From Pacificibacter marinus (lineage in GTDB: Bacteria > Pseudomonadota > Alphaproteobacteria > Rhodobacterales > Rhodobacteraceae), in NCBI RefSeq assembly GCF_018860505.1, contig NZ_JAHKPU010000042.1, positions 42,376 to 95,879 of the forward strand: 53,504 nt of DNA, read 5' to 3'. Shown one piece after another: positions 1 through 8,502 of this stretch. A program made the position numbers and the translations under genes. The notes beneath the pieces were generated by a model. It was not told the DNA's origin. It searched no databases and saw only the letters and a list, made by a program, of their open reading frames with translations. Position 1 is the stretch's first letter. Each line of letters starts with the position of its first letter.

Positions 1-37
1 GACAGGCCGGTACTCTAACCAACTGAGCTACAACCGC
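1..37 (-). tRNA. tRNA-Asp (GTC), 3' half cut off by window edge
   Basis: Read on the minus strand, the acceptor 5' strand GCGGTTG starts at 37. It is followed by a normal D-arm (AGCTCAGTTGGTTAGAG) and the 5' side of the anticodon stem (CCGGC). The anticodon GTC occupies bases 3-1, the very edge of the window. The T-arm and 3' end lie outside. The identity rests on the anticodon and the acceptor sequence typical of bacterial tRNA-Asp. It is tandem with, and downstream of, tRNA-Val on the same strand. Confidence 0.9.
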
Positions 38-235
38 TCGCTACCATTCCGACGTTACCGTCTGAACGTTGTGGCGTTCTATGGCTCGGCGGGCTGCGCG
101 TCAAGCGCCATATGCACGAAATGTGAGTTGGTTTGTAAAAAAAATGCTTCGCCTCAAATGCACGGGCCACAACATAGGTTAAAGACAAGCAGAGCGCCTG
201 ATGTAATGTGGATACATTCTGAAACAAAGGAGAAA

Positions 236-311
<76 letters not shown>

Positions 312-486
312 GGTGAGGGCGATTTACCGAATGCATCGGGCGGACACAAGAGGCTTTGTGCAATTAATGTAAACTTCTTTTCACGTCCCGCTCATGTCTT
401 GGTGCACATCAGCGCCCGTTCGGCGAAAAATGTTCAAAAATATTATTACAAAACAACACGATAACAACATCACCACACAACAAGCA

Positions 487-1245
487 TTAGCCACGCGCCG
501 CACGCCAGCCTGCGGCCTTTGCATCGTTTTCCGAGCAGAACCACCGCTCCCCCTGCCCCTCATTGATACGCGTGCCATCATACCAACGTGATCCTGGTAG
601 GTGGTACAGACGTCCCGATTTTGAAATATTACCCTTGATGGCGCATCCCTCTGGGCTTGGAACCTCTGCGGCCGCCTGTCGGGCCTGTGTGGCGGCCCGT
701 TTGTCGCTACGATAATCAGATGGAGCCTGAACCCCAGAACGCCACATACCAGCAGCCACACGGCGCGCTTGGGCTTCATGGCTGACGTAATCACGAGAAT
801 ATTGCACATAGGCAAAGGCAGCGCCCTTGGCGACCATCGCGGCGTTCATATCGACGCCTTGGGCAAAGCACGTCCCAACAATGCGCCCATAGCGATCGAT
901 GTCTTTTTGCACACATGTGATCGTGCCAGTCGCAAGCCGCTCAAGCGCCGCTTTCGACCACTGCCCGCAGGTCCAGATGGCACCATGCATGTCACTACAG
1001 GTTTGCGCAATTTCGGGAGCGTCAATCCCGTGAAGGCGAATCTTTACCTCACCCAAGGCCAATGTATCGCCATCAATAATGCGTGCTGCGCCAGTATACT
1101 GAGGCGAGCTGTCTTGAGGCCCAGAGGCCGCGACACTTGGGGATTGTGCAGCCTCTACCCGACCTGTTTTCACAGAGGGAAAAGCCACTCCTAGCCCCAC
1201 AACGGCCGAAAAGACCGCAACATATTGTATAATACCCCATCTCAC
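487..1245 (-). CDS. Exported thermonuclease (SNase)-family protein with C-terminal Cys/Trp module
   Basis: This is a predicted secreted or periplasmic nuclease of 252 residues, starting at a GTG codon. Residues 1-21 form a hydrophobic signal sequence. The staphylococcal-nuclease-like fold covers about residues 52-170, with the usual landmarks IDGDTL (57-62), GIDAPE (73-78) and DRYGR (117-121) that carry the calcium-binding and catalytic residues. The C-terminus (about 200-249: GCAIKGN, YHLPG, GERWFCSE, AAGWR) is a small module often joined to SNase domains in alphaproteobacteria. Many family members are annotated only as thermonuclease family, so real nuclease activity is likely but not certain. 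No good Shine-Dalgarno precedes the GTG, so the start is provisional. Confidence 0.85.
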   Translation of the reverse strand: MRWGIIQYVAVFSAVVGLGVAFPSVKTGRVEAAQSPSVAASGPQDSSPQYTGAARIIDGDTLALGEVKIRLHGIDAPEIAQTCSDMHGAIWTCGQWSKAALERLATGTITCVQKDIDRYGRIVGTCFAQGVDMNAAMVAKGAAFAYVQYSRDYVSHEAQARRVAAGMWRSGVQAPSDYRSDKRAATQARQAAAEVPSPEGCAIKGNISKSGRLYHLPGSRWYDGTRINEGQGERWFCSENDAKAAGWRAARG

Positions 1246-1281
1246 ACCTCAGCATTTGGGGTAAAACAGGAACAAAAGCAA

Positions 1282-1314
1282 GAGGACATGTTACCTTACG
1301 GTTAACATGTCCTC
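1282..1314 (-). terminator. Strong hairpin, likely terminator of the DUF465 gene
   Basis: A perfect 12-bp inverted repeat (GAGGACATGTTA with TAACATGTCCTC) lies 35 bases past the DUF465 stop codon. On the minus strand it is followed by the T-rich run TTGCTTTTGTT, as in Rho-independent terminators. It also separates the gene from the downstream nuclease gene, whose promoter must then lie in about 1246-1281. Confidence 0.6.
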
Positions 1315-1349
1315 AGCTTTATAAACTCAAATCTGCCTTCAGGCGCGAC

Positions 1350-1592
1350 TTAAGCCGCAGCGGAAAGCATCTGATACAACTCGTCTTTCAGCGCCATGCG
1401 TTTTTTACGCAATTCCGCCTGCGCCAAATCTTCCATGGGTTCTACATCCGTCTCAGCGCGATGCACTTCGCGGTTAAGCTCATGGTACTCTTCCATCCGG
1501 CGCGCGAAATGCGCATCAGCGGCTTTCAACGCAGAGATTTTATCTGCAAGCTCGGGAAAATCAGCTGACAATTCGTGTGGTGTATTGGACAT
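1350..1592 (-). CDS. DUF465 (YdcH-like) small helical protein
   Basis: An 80-residue, charged, predicted all-helical hairpin protein of the DUF465/YdcH family. The function of the family is not established. The start at 1592 (MSNTPHEL) is preferred over the longer reading frame because AAAGGAGA sits about 8 bases upstream. The pattern of alternating Leu and Lys/Arg/Glu (for example ADKISALKAADAHFARRMEE, then AQAELRKKRMALKDEL) is typical of the family's antiparallel coiled coil. It appears monocistronic, ending in the hairpin at 1282-1314. Confidence 0.8.
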   Translation of the reverse strand: MSNTPHELSADFPELADKISALKAADAHFARRMEEYHELNREVHRAETDVEPMEDLAQAELRKKRMALKDELYQMLSAAA

Positions 1593-1678
1593 AGTGCGTC
1601 TCCTTTGATCCATTTCTTGATTCAACTGTCCAGCATTTCAGACCGTCAGACCTTGATTGGGATCAACTCGTGAAACGT

Positions 1679-2608
1679 TTAATGAAGCGCTTTTGCTGAT
1701 TCCGTCCGACTTTTGGTGCGGGCTTCGCGAATCGTAATGAATGTGACCGAAGCCATGATCATAAGACCGCCAAAGATCACAAAGCTATCAAAGCCTTCAC
1801 CAAATAGAGCCGCACCAAACACTGTGGCCCAAAGCAACTGTAAAAACGAAACCGGCTGAATGACGGATTGCGGCGCACAGGCAAACGCACGTGTCATACA
1901 GTAATGTGCCAGCGTGGCGAAAAAAGACGTACAGAACAGCAACAGCAGCTCAAGCATGGTTGGCGTTTGCCAAACAGGTATAACCAACGGCAACAGCAGC
2001 AAAGGCACAATGGTCGATAGCATAAAGACCACCACAGTGGCCGGCACACGACGCGACAAGGCATTGGCAAACAAATAACTTCCCGCGCCCGCGATCGGTG
2101 TAAACATCATCGCGATATGGCCGGGATCAAGTTCACGAAACCCAGGGCGCAACACGACAAGCCCGCCAATAACAGCAACAATCAACGCGATGATGCGCGG
2201 CGCTGCGATTTTTTCACGAAAGAAAAACACCGCTCCAATTGTGACATAAATCGGGTTCATAAAGTTCATCGCGGTGACTTCGGCGATCGGAATGCGCGTC
2301 ATAGCATAAAACCACAACAACACAGCGATCGTATGGATGACTCCGCGCCCCACCATCAAGCCGACGATTTCGCGCGTGTAGACCACAGAGCGGACCATTT
2401 TAAGCATTGGTATCAAAAACACCAATCCCAAGACGAAGCGTAAAAATGCAGTTTGAACCACAGGCAACCCTGTGCCCACGTATTTGACCAAAACATTCAT
2501 CGTGACGAAACTGATGGTGGTGATCGACATCCAAAGGATGCCTGCGAGGGGTCTGGATTGTGCAGATTGTGTCATTCGGCGAACATCTGCCTTTGCCCCG
2601 AAAAGCAC
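1679..2608 (-). CDS. EamA/DMT-family transporter
   Basis: A 309-residue integral membrane protein with about ten hydrophobic segments arranged as two EamA repeats. This is the standard architecture of drug/metabolite transporters (RhaT, YdcZ and S-adenosylmethionine-transporter-like proteins). Landmarks include the EVTAMNFMNPIYVTIGAVFF segment in the first repeat and PVSFLQLLWATVFGAALFGE in the second. The substrate cannot be read from sequence. The start shown is GTG with AAGG a few bases upstream; an ATG 33 bases later (2575) is possible. It follows the LysE exporter gene by 8 bases, so the two are probably cotranscribed from the promoter at about 3220-3300 and may share control by the divergent LysR-type regulator. 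Confidence 0.85.
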   Translation of the reverse strand: MLFGAKADVRRMTQSAQSRPLAGILWMSITTISFVTMNVLVKYVGTGLPVVQTAFLRFVLGLVFLIPMLKMVRSVVYTREIVGLMVGRGVIHTIAVLLWFYAMTRIPIAEVTAMNFMNPIYVTIGAVFFFREKIAAPRIIALIVAVIGGLVVLRPGFRELDPGHIAMMFTPIAGAGSYLFANALSRRVPATVVVFMLSTIVPLLLLPLVIPVWQTPTMLELLLLFCTSFFATLAHYCMTRAFACAPQSVIQPVSFLQLLWATVFGAALFGEGFDSFVIFGGLMIMASVTFITIREARTKSRTESAKALH

Positions 2609-2616
2609 AAGTGACC

Positions 2617-3219
2617 TTAGGCGCTAACACTCAAATTTAATGCGATTGACCACATGATTAGGCAGATGGACCCGTCCAAAACCCGCCACGACATCTCTTT
2701 GGCAAAGAGCGGCGCGAGTAAACGAGCGCCAAAACCAAGCGCAAAAAAGAACACTGTCGATCCCGTCACAGCCCCCAAAGCAAACAGGCCAGACGATGTG
2801 CCAAATTCAGTCGAAATCGCGCCCAAAAGCACCACAGTGTCCAAGTATACATGCGGATTGAGCCATGTCAGCATCAAACAGGTGGAGAGCGCAGCCACCA
2901 AGGATTGGGTGGCGCCCCCAGCAGGCATCAAATGTTGTCCGCCGCGCCACGCAGAACGCAACGCAAGCCCGCCATAGACCGTCAAAAACACCACACCACC
3001 CCAGCGCATCACCGGCAAGGCCAAAGGCATCGCTGTGGCGATCCAAGATGATGCAAAGACGCCGATGCAAATAAGAATCGCATCAGACAACGCACAGACG
3101 ATGACGATAGGCAAAACATGCGCACATCGCAGACCTTGGCGCAGAACAAAAGCATTTTGACTGCCAATTGCCACGATCAAAGACAGGCCTGTGATAAATC
3201 CGGTGATGGCTGCGTACAT
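2617..3219 (-). CDS. argO: LysE/ArgO-family basic amino-acid exporter
   Basis: A 200-residue inner-membrane protein with six predicted membrane segments and the N-terminal LysE signature GSQNAFVLRQG (residues 19-29). The proline- and asparagine-rich TWLNPHVYLDT stretch lies in the middle, as in LysE and ArgO, which export lysine or arginine in exchange for the membrane potential. It starts at ATG 3219 with AAGGA upstream. It is divergent from a LysG/ArgP-type activator, the classical arrangement for this exporter, and leads a two-gene unit with the EamA transporter. Whether it prefers lysine or arginine cannot be decided from sequence. Confidence 0.88.
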   Translation of the reverse strand: MYAAITGFITGLSLIVAIGSQNAFVLRQGLRCAHVLPIVIVCALSDAILICIGVFASSWIATAMPLALPVMRWGGVVFLTVYGGLALRSAWRGGQHLMPAGGATQSLVAALSTCLMLTWLNPHVYLDTVVLLGAISTEFGTSSGLFALGAVTGSTVFFFALGFGARLLAPLFAKEMSWRVLDGSICLIMWSIALNLSVSA

Positions 3220-3262
3220 GGTTTATCCTTTCGTTTCGCCAACTGTCTAGCGCGACACAAAG

Positions 3263-3287
3263 CTTAGTGATAGTAAATATTACTAAG
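3263..3287. promoter_or_regulatory. Probable LysG/ArgP operator between divergent exporter and regulator
   Basis: The 86-base divergent region contains the dyad CTTAGTGAT-N7-ATTACTAAG (9-bp arms, one mismatch) with an AT-rich centre. LysR-type proteins bind such T-N11-A dyads. It lies 19 bases from the regulator's start codon and 44 from that of argO, suitable for argO activation together with autoregulation. Confidence 0.55.
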
Positions 3288-3305
3288 TCAAATGAAGGAA
3301 ATCTA

Positions 3306-4184
3306 ATGCTTGATTATGCAAGCCTCGATGCTCTCGCGGCCGTACTACGCGGCGGGTCTTTTGATCATGCAGCCAAAATGCTGGGGGTGACACCATCAGC
3401 CATTTCGCAGCGCATCAAAGCATTAGAAGAGCGTCACGGATGCGCCTTGGTAATACGTGGCACGCCGTGCACAGGCACAGACATCGGTAAACGGTTGGCG
3501 CGGCATGCCGAAGATGTCGGACTGTTGGAAGCCGAGCTATCGCAAGATATCTTTCCAAACGCGGCGACACCGAAAACCGTGCGTATTGCCGTGAACGCCG
3601 ACAGTCTTGCCACATGGTTCGTCGATGCGCTCGCCCCTGTTGACGGCTTGATGTTTGATTTGGAAATCGATGATCAAGATACAGCTGGGGATTGGCTCAA
3701 ACGTGGTGACGTGGCCGCTGCAGTGTCTTCACATGCGGGACCGATTGCGGGCTGCGACAGCTTTGCTTTGGGCGCGCAACGTTACCGCGCCACCGCGTCG
3801 CCCAAGTTTGTGGCCAAACACTTCCAACAGGGGATCTCGGCGCACAGTCTAAGCGCCGCACCCGCGATGATTTACAGTTCCAAAGATCAACTACAAGACA
3901 CTTGGGTGGAACACCACATAGGGCACAAACTCGCCCTGCCCCATCACCGCCTACCTTCGACACAAGCATTTTTAGATGGCGCAATTGCTGGGCTGGGCTG
4001 GGGCTTAAACCCTGAGCACTCTTTTCAAACGGCACAGGCCAAAGGGCAACTGTGCGAACTGATCCCGGACACGCCATTGGACATCGATTTATTCTGGCAT
4101 GTCTCGCGCGCGGTTAAAGCACCTTTGCGCGGATTAACGGCCTCAGTACGCAAAGCCGCGCGTGCTGCACTGGTCCAGCCATAA
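3306..4184 (+). CDS. LysR-family regulator, LysG/ArgP (IciA) type
   Basis: A 292-residue transcription regulator. The N-terminal winged helix-turn-helix (about residues 3-62; GGSFDHAAKMLGVTPSAISQ) matches the ArgP/LysG subgroup, and an effector-binding domain follows. The start chosen is ATG 3306, because GAAGGAA precedes it and homologues begin with a short LDYxxLxAL segment. ArgP/LysG proteins activate the LysE/ArgO exporter when intracellular Lys or Arg rises. The divergent gene here is exactly that exporter, and a dyad operator sits between them. The gene ends at a hairpin shared with the convergent yebC gene. Confidence 0.85.
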   Translation: MLDYASLDALAAVLRGGSFDHAAKMLGVTPSAISQRIKALEERHGCALVIRGTPCTGTDIGKRLARHAEDVGLLEAELSQDIFPNAATPKTVRIAVNADSLATWFVDALAPVDGLMFDLEIDDQDTAGDWLKRGDVAAAVSSHAGPIAGCDSFALGAQRYRATASPKFVAKHFQQGISAHSLSAAPAMIYSSKDQLQDTWVEHHIGHKLALPHHRLPSTQAFLDGAIAGLGWGLNPEHSFQTAQAKGQLCELIPDTPLDIDLFWHVSRAVKAPLRGLTASVRKAARAALVQP

Positions 4185-4220
4185 AAAAGCCCCGCACGGA
4201 AAACCGGCAGGGCTTTGAAA
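4184..4220. terminator. Bidirectional terminator between lysG-type gene and yebC
   Basis: The sequence A6-GCCC, an inner GC-rich arm, loop, then GGGCTTT-GA7 forms a hairpin with A-runs on the left and T or A runs on both sides. It sits between two convergent genes whose stops lie at 4184 and 4238, so it can terminate both transcripts. Confidence 0.7.
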
Positions 4221-4237
4221 AAAATAGAAAACAAGGC

Positions 4238-4981
4238 TTAGCCGAGCTGTTCCATAACCTCGTCAGAGGCCTCAAAATTCGTGGTGACTGTTTGCACGTC
4301 GTCATCATCTTCCAAAGCATCGACAAGCTTCATCAACTTTTCCATGCCTTCAAGATCAAGTTCGGTTTGAATATTTGGCTGCCAGATCAACTTGGTGCTT
4401 TCAGATTCGCCCAACTCAGCCTCAAGCGCTGTTGAAACTTCGTGCAGGTCTGTGCCTTCACAGGTGATCACGTGACCCTCTTCTGTGCTTTCGACATCTT
4501 CCGCGCCCGCCTCAATCGCCGCCATCATCACGGTGTCGGCATCGCCAACGGATGCGGGGTAAGTGATCGAACCTTTGCGGTCGAACATAAAGCCAACAGA
4601 ACCGGTTTCACCAAGGTTGCCACCGTTTTTAGAAAACGTGGAGCGCACAGTCGAGGCAGTGCGATTGCGGTTGTCCGTCATGGTTTCCACAATCACGGCC
4701 ACGCCATTTGGACCGTAGCCCTCATAACGGATTTCATCGTAGTTTTCTGCATCGCCGCCGATGGCTTTTTTGATCGCGCGATCAATCACGTCCTTGGGCA
4801 CAGAAACAGATTTCGCCTCTTTCACAGCCATACGCAAACGCGGGTTTTTGTCGGGATCAGGGTCACCCATTTTGGCTGCCACGGTGATTTCCTTGGCCAG
4901 CTTAGAAAAGAGTTTCGAGCGTATTTTGTCCTGACGACCTTTACGGTGTTGGATGTTTGCCCATTTTGAATGGCCTGCCAT
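4238..4981 (-). CDS. yebC: YebC/PmpR (TACO1) family protein
   Basis: A 247-residue cytoplasmic protein starting at [15 protein letters not shown], the hallmark N-terminus of the YebC family. The start at ATG 4981 has GGAGG 8 bases upstream; the 17-residue longer frame is rejected. Three-domain YebC proteins were long annotated as DNA-binding regulators. Recent work on the family shows ribosome association and relief of polyproline stalling (as for mitochondrial TACO1). The conserved [12 protein letters not shown] and [14 protein letters not shown] segments are present. It appears to be transcribed alone. It is not next to ruvC here, unlike in many alphaproteobacteria. Confidence 0.95.
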   Translation of the reverse strand: MAGHSKWANIQHRKGRQDKIRSKLFSKLAKEITVAAKMGDPDPDKNPRLRMAVKEAKSVSVPKDVIDRAIKKAIGGDAENYDEIRYEGYGPNGVAVIVETMTDNRNRTASTVRSTFSKNGGNLGETGSVGFMFDRKGSITYPASVGDADTVMMAAIEAGAEDVESTEEGHVITCEGTDLHEVSTALEAELGESESTKLIWQPNIQTELDLEGMEKLMKLVDALEDDDDVQTVTTNFEASDEVMEQLG

Positions 4982-5090
4982 GAGGAGCCTCCGCACTAGA
5001 ATTTCAGCTTTGCACCCGTATAGGCGATGCACCCCCTGACCTGCAAGGCCACGGGGGGCGTCTAAATATGCAAATGGGCTGTAATTATGT

Positions 5091-6872
5091 TTAAAGCGGC
5101 CATAAAAACGGGATCACGGCTGAGGCAAGCAAACCGATTGATATGTTTAGCGGTATGCCCACTTTCATGTAATCGGTGAACTTGTACCCACCTGGGCCGT
5201 AAACCATCGTGTTGGTTTGATAGCCAATTGGCGTAGCAAAACTGGCAGAGGCGGCCACCATGACAGCCACGACAAGACCGCGTGGATCAAGCCCCATTTG
5301 ATGTCCCAAAGCGATGGCAATCGGCGTGACGACCACCGCCACCGCGTTGTTAGACACCAGTTCGGTCAACACAGAGGTCATCAAATAGACGGCCCAAATC
5401 ACAAAGAAAATCGGCAAGCCTTCAAGCAAAGGTGCAACCCATCCGACGATCATAGTCACAGCACCTGAGGCCTGAAGCGAAGCCCCTACCGCCAACATCG
5501 AAAAGATCAGTGTCAGCAGGCGAATGTCGACAAACGAAAACGCTTCTTCGGCGTCGATACAGCGCGTCACCAAGACAACAGCAACTGAGACCACAGACAG
5601 CATCAAAATCGGAGCCACACCAAGCGCGGCCAAAATCACGATCGAAAACATTGCAATCAGCGCAATCGGCGCATGGGATCGATGATAAGCACGTTCCGTC
5701 GGTTTGGACACATCGCCTAAATCCATATCAGACGCGAGCCTTTGAATATCCGCAGGCGCGCCCTCAATCAGCAAAGTGTCCCCGACTCGCACGACAAGAT
5801 CATTGATCTTTTGGCCGACATTTTGATTGCGCCGATGCACAGCTAAAACGTAAATCCCGTAACGACGACGCAATCGCATAGAGGTCAGCGAGCGTCCGAC
5901 CATTTTACAGCCCGGCGTGATCAAGGTTTCAACGGTGGTGGTTTCAACGGCAGAAACCTGATCAACCCGCTTAAGCGATTTATCGCGTTGCAGGCTCAAA
6001 AGTTCCGAAATTTTTGAACGCAAAATGATGCGATCTCCGACCTCTAAAACGACACCATTCAACGCGTGGCGCAGCGAATTGTCCCCGCGCACAACATCAA
6101 TCAACCGCACACCTTCGCGCTTAAACAACTGAACATCCAAAACCTCGCGCCCGATCAAGTTGCTATCGGGGGGCACGATGGCTTCGGTGAAAAACTTCAT
6201 CTTGGCGCGCGAGCCACTGAGCATATTGGCCAAGCTGTCGCGTTCCGGCAGCAGGTGCCGTCCAATGAAATACAGATAGATCATGCCCCAAACGACGATG
6301 ATCACCCCTAAGATAGAGACCTCGAAAATGGAAAACGGCTCAAGCCCCTCGGCGCGCGCGACACCATCAACAAGCAAGTTTGTCGATGTACCGATCAACG
6401 TCATTGTGCCCCCCATAATAGCGGAGTAAGACAATGGAATCAAAAGCTTAGAGGCAGACACCCCCAACTTGGAACTCAGTTGAACAAAGACTGGGATCAT
6501 CACAACGACAACAGGCGTGTTGGCTACAAAGGCCGATAAAATCACAACTACGCCCAAAAGCATCGCGATAGATAAAGAGGGGCGTTTTTCTGCATGCAGC
6601 CCAGCAAGACGCGTGAACCATTCTAACCCGCCGGTGCGCACCAAAGCGCCCATGACAACAAACATCGCCGCGATGGTCCAAGGCGCTGGGTTAGACAACA
6701 CGGCCAGACCTGCGTCATAAGGCAAGATGCCAAAGACAATCATCAAAGCAGCGCCAGCCAAGGCCACCACCTCAGTCGGAAAAACCTCGCGCACAAACAG
6801 CACGAACATGAAACCGACCACCACCAAGGACACAATGGCTTGTGTCATCGGATCAAAATGAAAAATCTCCAT
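5091..6872 (-). CDS. SLC13/DASS-family permease with two TrkA-C domains
   Basis: A 593-residue inner-membrane protein. The N-terminal half has the DASS-type membrane segments (including the SxxNT-like [20 protein letters not shown]). A central soluble part with two RCK_C/TrkA-C units follows (about residues 235-300 and 310-385; both end in VxVGDxLxLxG-like strands). The C-terminal membrane half has [20 protein letters not shown] and the second NT motif [18 protein letters not shown]. This topology is that of bacterial sulfate, tungstate or dicarboxylate permeases of the SLC13 group. The substrate is undetermined. GAGG lies 5 bases before the ATG. There is no obvious operon partner. Confidence 0.85.
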   Translation of the reverse strand: MEIFHFDPMTQAIVSLVVVGFMFVLFVREVFPTEVVALAGAALMIVFGILPYDAGLAVLSNPAPWTIAAMFVVMGALVRTGGLEWFTRLAGLHAEKRPSLSIAMLLGVVVILSAFVANTPVVVVMIPVFVQLSSKLGVSASKLLIPLSYSAIMGGTMTLIGTSTNLLVDGVARAEGLEPFSIFEVSILGVIIVVWGMIYLYFIGRHLLPERDSLANMLSGSRAKMKFFTEAIVPPDSNLIGREVLDVQLFKREGVRLIDVVRGDNSLRHALNGVVLEVGDRIILRSKISELLSLQRDKSLKRVDQVSAVETTTVETLITPGCKMVGRSLTSMRLRRRYGIYVLAVHRRNQNVGQKINDLVVRVGDTLLIEGAPADIQRLASDMDLGDVSKPTERAYHRSHAPIALIAMFSIVILAALGVAPILMLSVVSVAVVLVTRCIDAEEAFSFVDIRLLTLIFSMLAVGASLQASGAVTMIVGWVAPLLEGLPIFFVIWAVYLMTSVLTELVSNNAVAVVVTPIAIALGHQMGLDPRGLVVAVMVAASASFATPIGYQTNTMVYGPGGYKFTDYMKVGIPLNISIGLLASAVIPFLWPL

Positions 6873-7010
6873 GCCGCCTCAATATCCAATTGCACATATT
6901 GTCCATAATGGACGCGGATGCAAAGACACTACAAGCGGCAAAATGCCCCTATGAGGCCCGAGCCAGCAAAACGGTGAGAAATGTCACAAAGTCAGGTCGA
7001 AAGATCACCG

Positions 7011-7823
7011 CTACGGATGGCTTTGTTCCAACCGTCCGCCATGACGAATTTGTTTCACTCGCGTGGCCAAGCCTGTGCGATCATCGGTTTCGACATAAAC
7101 ACCTGATAGGGTTGCCTCGCCTTTTGCCGGTTCAAAACGCCCTTTGGACATGCCGGTGATAAAACGGCGCAAGGGCTCAGCTTTATCCATGCCAATGACC
7201 GAATTGTAATCGCCACACATGCCGGCATCGGTCAGATAAGCCGTGCCACCCGGCAATATCTGCGCATCGCCAGTGCACACATGGGTGTGCGTGCCAACAA
7301 CGACCGAGGCTTTGCCGTCGCAAAAATGCCCCATAGCCATCTTTTCTGACGTGGCTTCGCAATGCACATCGATCAAAGCGGCTTGAATTTGACCGCCCAA
7401 TTTATGACGCATGAACACCTCGTCAAGCGCTGAAAACGGATCATCAAAGGCGCGCTTCATGAACACTTGTCCCAAAATCTGCGCGACCAAAATACGACGC
7501 CCGCGAGCATCTTCAAAGATGCGCATGCCACGCCCAGGAGCGGTCTTGGCAAAATTTATCGGGCGAATGATCCGCGTTTCCGTTTCACAAAATTGCATCA
7601 TATCGCGTTGATCAAATGAGTGATCGCCAAGGGTCAAACAATCGACACCCGCGTCCAACAACAATCGGGCGTGATCCGCAGACAGCCCCATGCCATTGGT
7701 GCAGTTTTCACCATTGACCACAATAAAATCGAGCTTCCACTCTTTGCGCAAAGTGGGAAGCCGCTGGATCACCGCATCGCGCCCTGCGCGACCGACGATA
7801 TCGCCGAGAAATAGGATTTTCAT
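7011..7823 (-). CDS. ymdB: YmdB-family (TIGR00282) metallophosphoesterase
   Basis: A 270-residue calcineurin-like phosphoesterase of the YmdB group. Metal-ligand motifs are visible: FLGDIVGRAGRDA near the N-terminus, VNGENC, GDHSFDQ, then DVHCEATSEK and GTHTHV. In Bacillus, YmdB is a 2',3'-cyclic-nucleotide phosphodiesterase that influences biofilm and sporulation decisions; the role in alphaproteobacteria is unknown. The ATG at 7823 is chosen over the GTG two codons earlier because it aligns with MKILFLGD-type starts. It lies 71 bases downstream of the 5-formyl-THF cyclo-ligase gene on the same strand, a pairing that is common in alphaproteobacteria. Confidence 0.88.
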   Translation of the reverse strand: MKILFLGDIVGRAGRDAVIQRLPTLRKEWKLDFIVVNGENCTNGMGLSADHARLLLDAGVDCLTLGDHSFDQRDMMQFCETETRIIRPINFAKTAPGRGMRIFEDARGRRILVAQILGQVFMKRAFDDPFSALDEVFMRHKLGGQIQAALIDVHCEATSEKMAMGHFCDGKASVVVGTHTHVCTGDAQILPGGTAYLTDAGMCGDYNSVIGMDKAEPLRRFITGMSKGRFEPAKGEATLSGVYVETDDRTGLATRVKQIRHGGRLEQSHP

Positions 7824-7894
7824 GGTCACGACTTACCCGTCCTTGCCCCCAAAACGCAAGCCCTGCGTGACGGACACAGAGGCACAGCCGCGCG

Positions 7895-8464
7895 TCAAAG
7901 GGTGAAAACTTCGTTCTCGGTGACAATAGCGTTCAACGGCACATCATAGCGCGAGGTCGGGAAATCTGCCATTTCTTGCCCGCTATAGGCAAATCCAACG
8001 GCAAGAATATCGCGCTCGGCACGCAATTTGGCCAAGGTGCGATCATAAAACCCGCCACCATAGCCCAATCGGTGCCCCGCGCGATTGAACGCCACAAGTG
8101 GTACGATCAGCACATCCGGCACGACAGGTACAGAACGCTTGGGCACCGATGCCCCAAATGCACCGGGAATCATCTCTGTGTTGGGTGTCCACAGGTCAAA
8201 CCGCAACGGTGCCGCTTTGACTTCGACAATAGGCACTGCGATGGGGCCATGCTCAGACAAAACTCGCATTGCAGGCAATGGATCGATCTCTGATTTGATC
8301 GGCATATAGCCTGCGATCACTTTACCATAATGCGGCACCAAAAATGTCGCCAAAAGCTGTGAGGCGACCCCTGTATGACAGCGGTCGCGCGTATGAACAG
8401 CGCCACGCTGCGCCAACGCCCGTTTGCGTGCTATCGCTTTCAGATCAACGCTCACATCACTCAA
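7895..8464 (-). CDS. 5-formyltetrahydrofolate cyclo-ligase
   Basis: A 189-residue cytoplasmic enzyme that converts 5-formyl-THF to 5,10-methenyl-THF with ATP. The family signature GYGGGFYDRTL is present near residue 135, along with the PIKSEIDPLPAM segment that lines the folate site. The start is an unusual TTG at 8464, supported by AAAGGGG about 7 bases upstream; a GTG three codons later is the alternative but would place the ribosome site too far away. It is cotranscribed in order with ymdB. No 6S RNA precedes it, although that RNA often sits upstream of this gene; only 38 bases separate it from mgtE. Confidence 0.9.
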   Translation of the reverse strand: MSDVSVDLKAIARKRALAQRGAVHTRDRCHTGVASQLLATFLVPHYGKVIAGYMPIKSEIDPLPAMRVLSEHGPIAVPIVEVKAAPLRFDLWTPNTEMIPGAFGASVPKRSVPVVPDVLIVPLVAFNRAGHRLGYGGGFYDRTLAKLRAERDILAVGFAYSGQEMADFPTSRYDVPLNAIVTENEVFTL

Positions 8465-8502
8465 AACTCAGCCCCTTTCGCAGATGACAACAATTTCGCA
8501 GC

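Noticed and set aside
4442-4969. 175-residue plus-strand open frame
   Set aside because: It is antisense to yebC, whose product is unmistakable; composition is that of a mirrored GC-rich gene and there is no ribosome site.
8465-8502. 6S RNA upstream of the 5-formyl-THF cyclo-ligase gene
   Set aside because: Only 38 bases separate this gene from mgtE, too short for 6S RNA.
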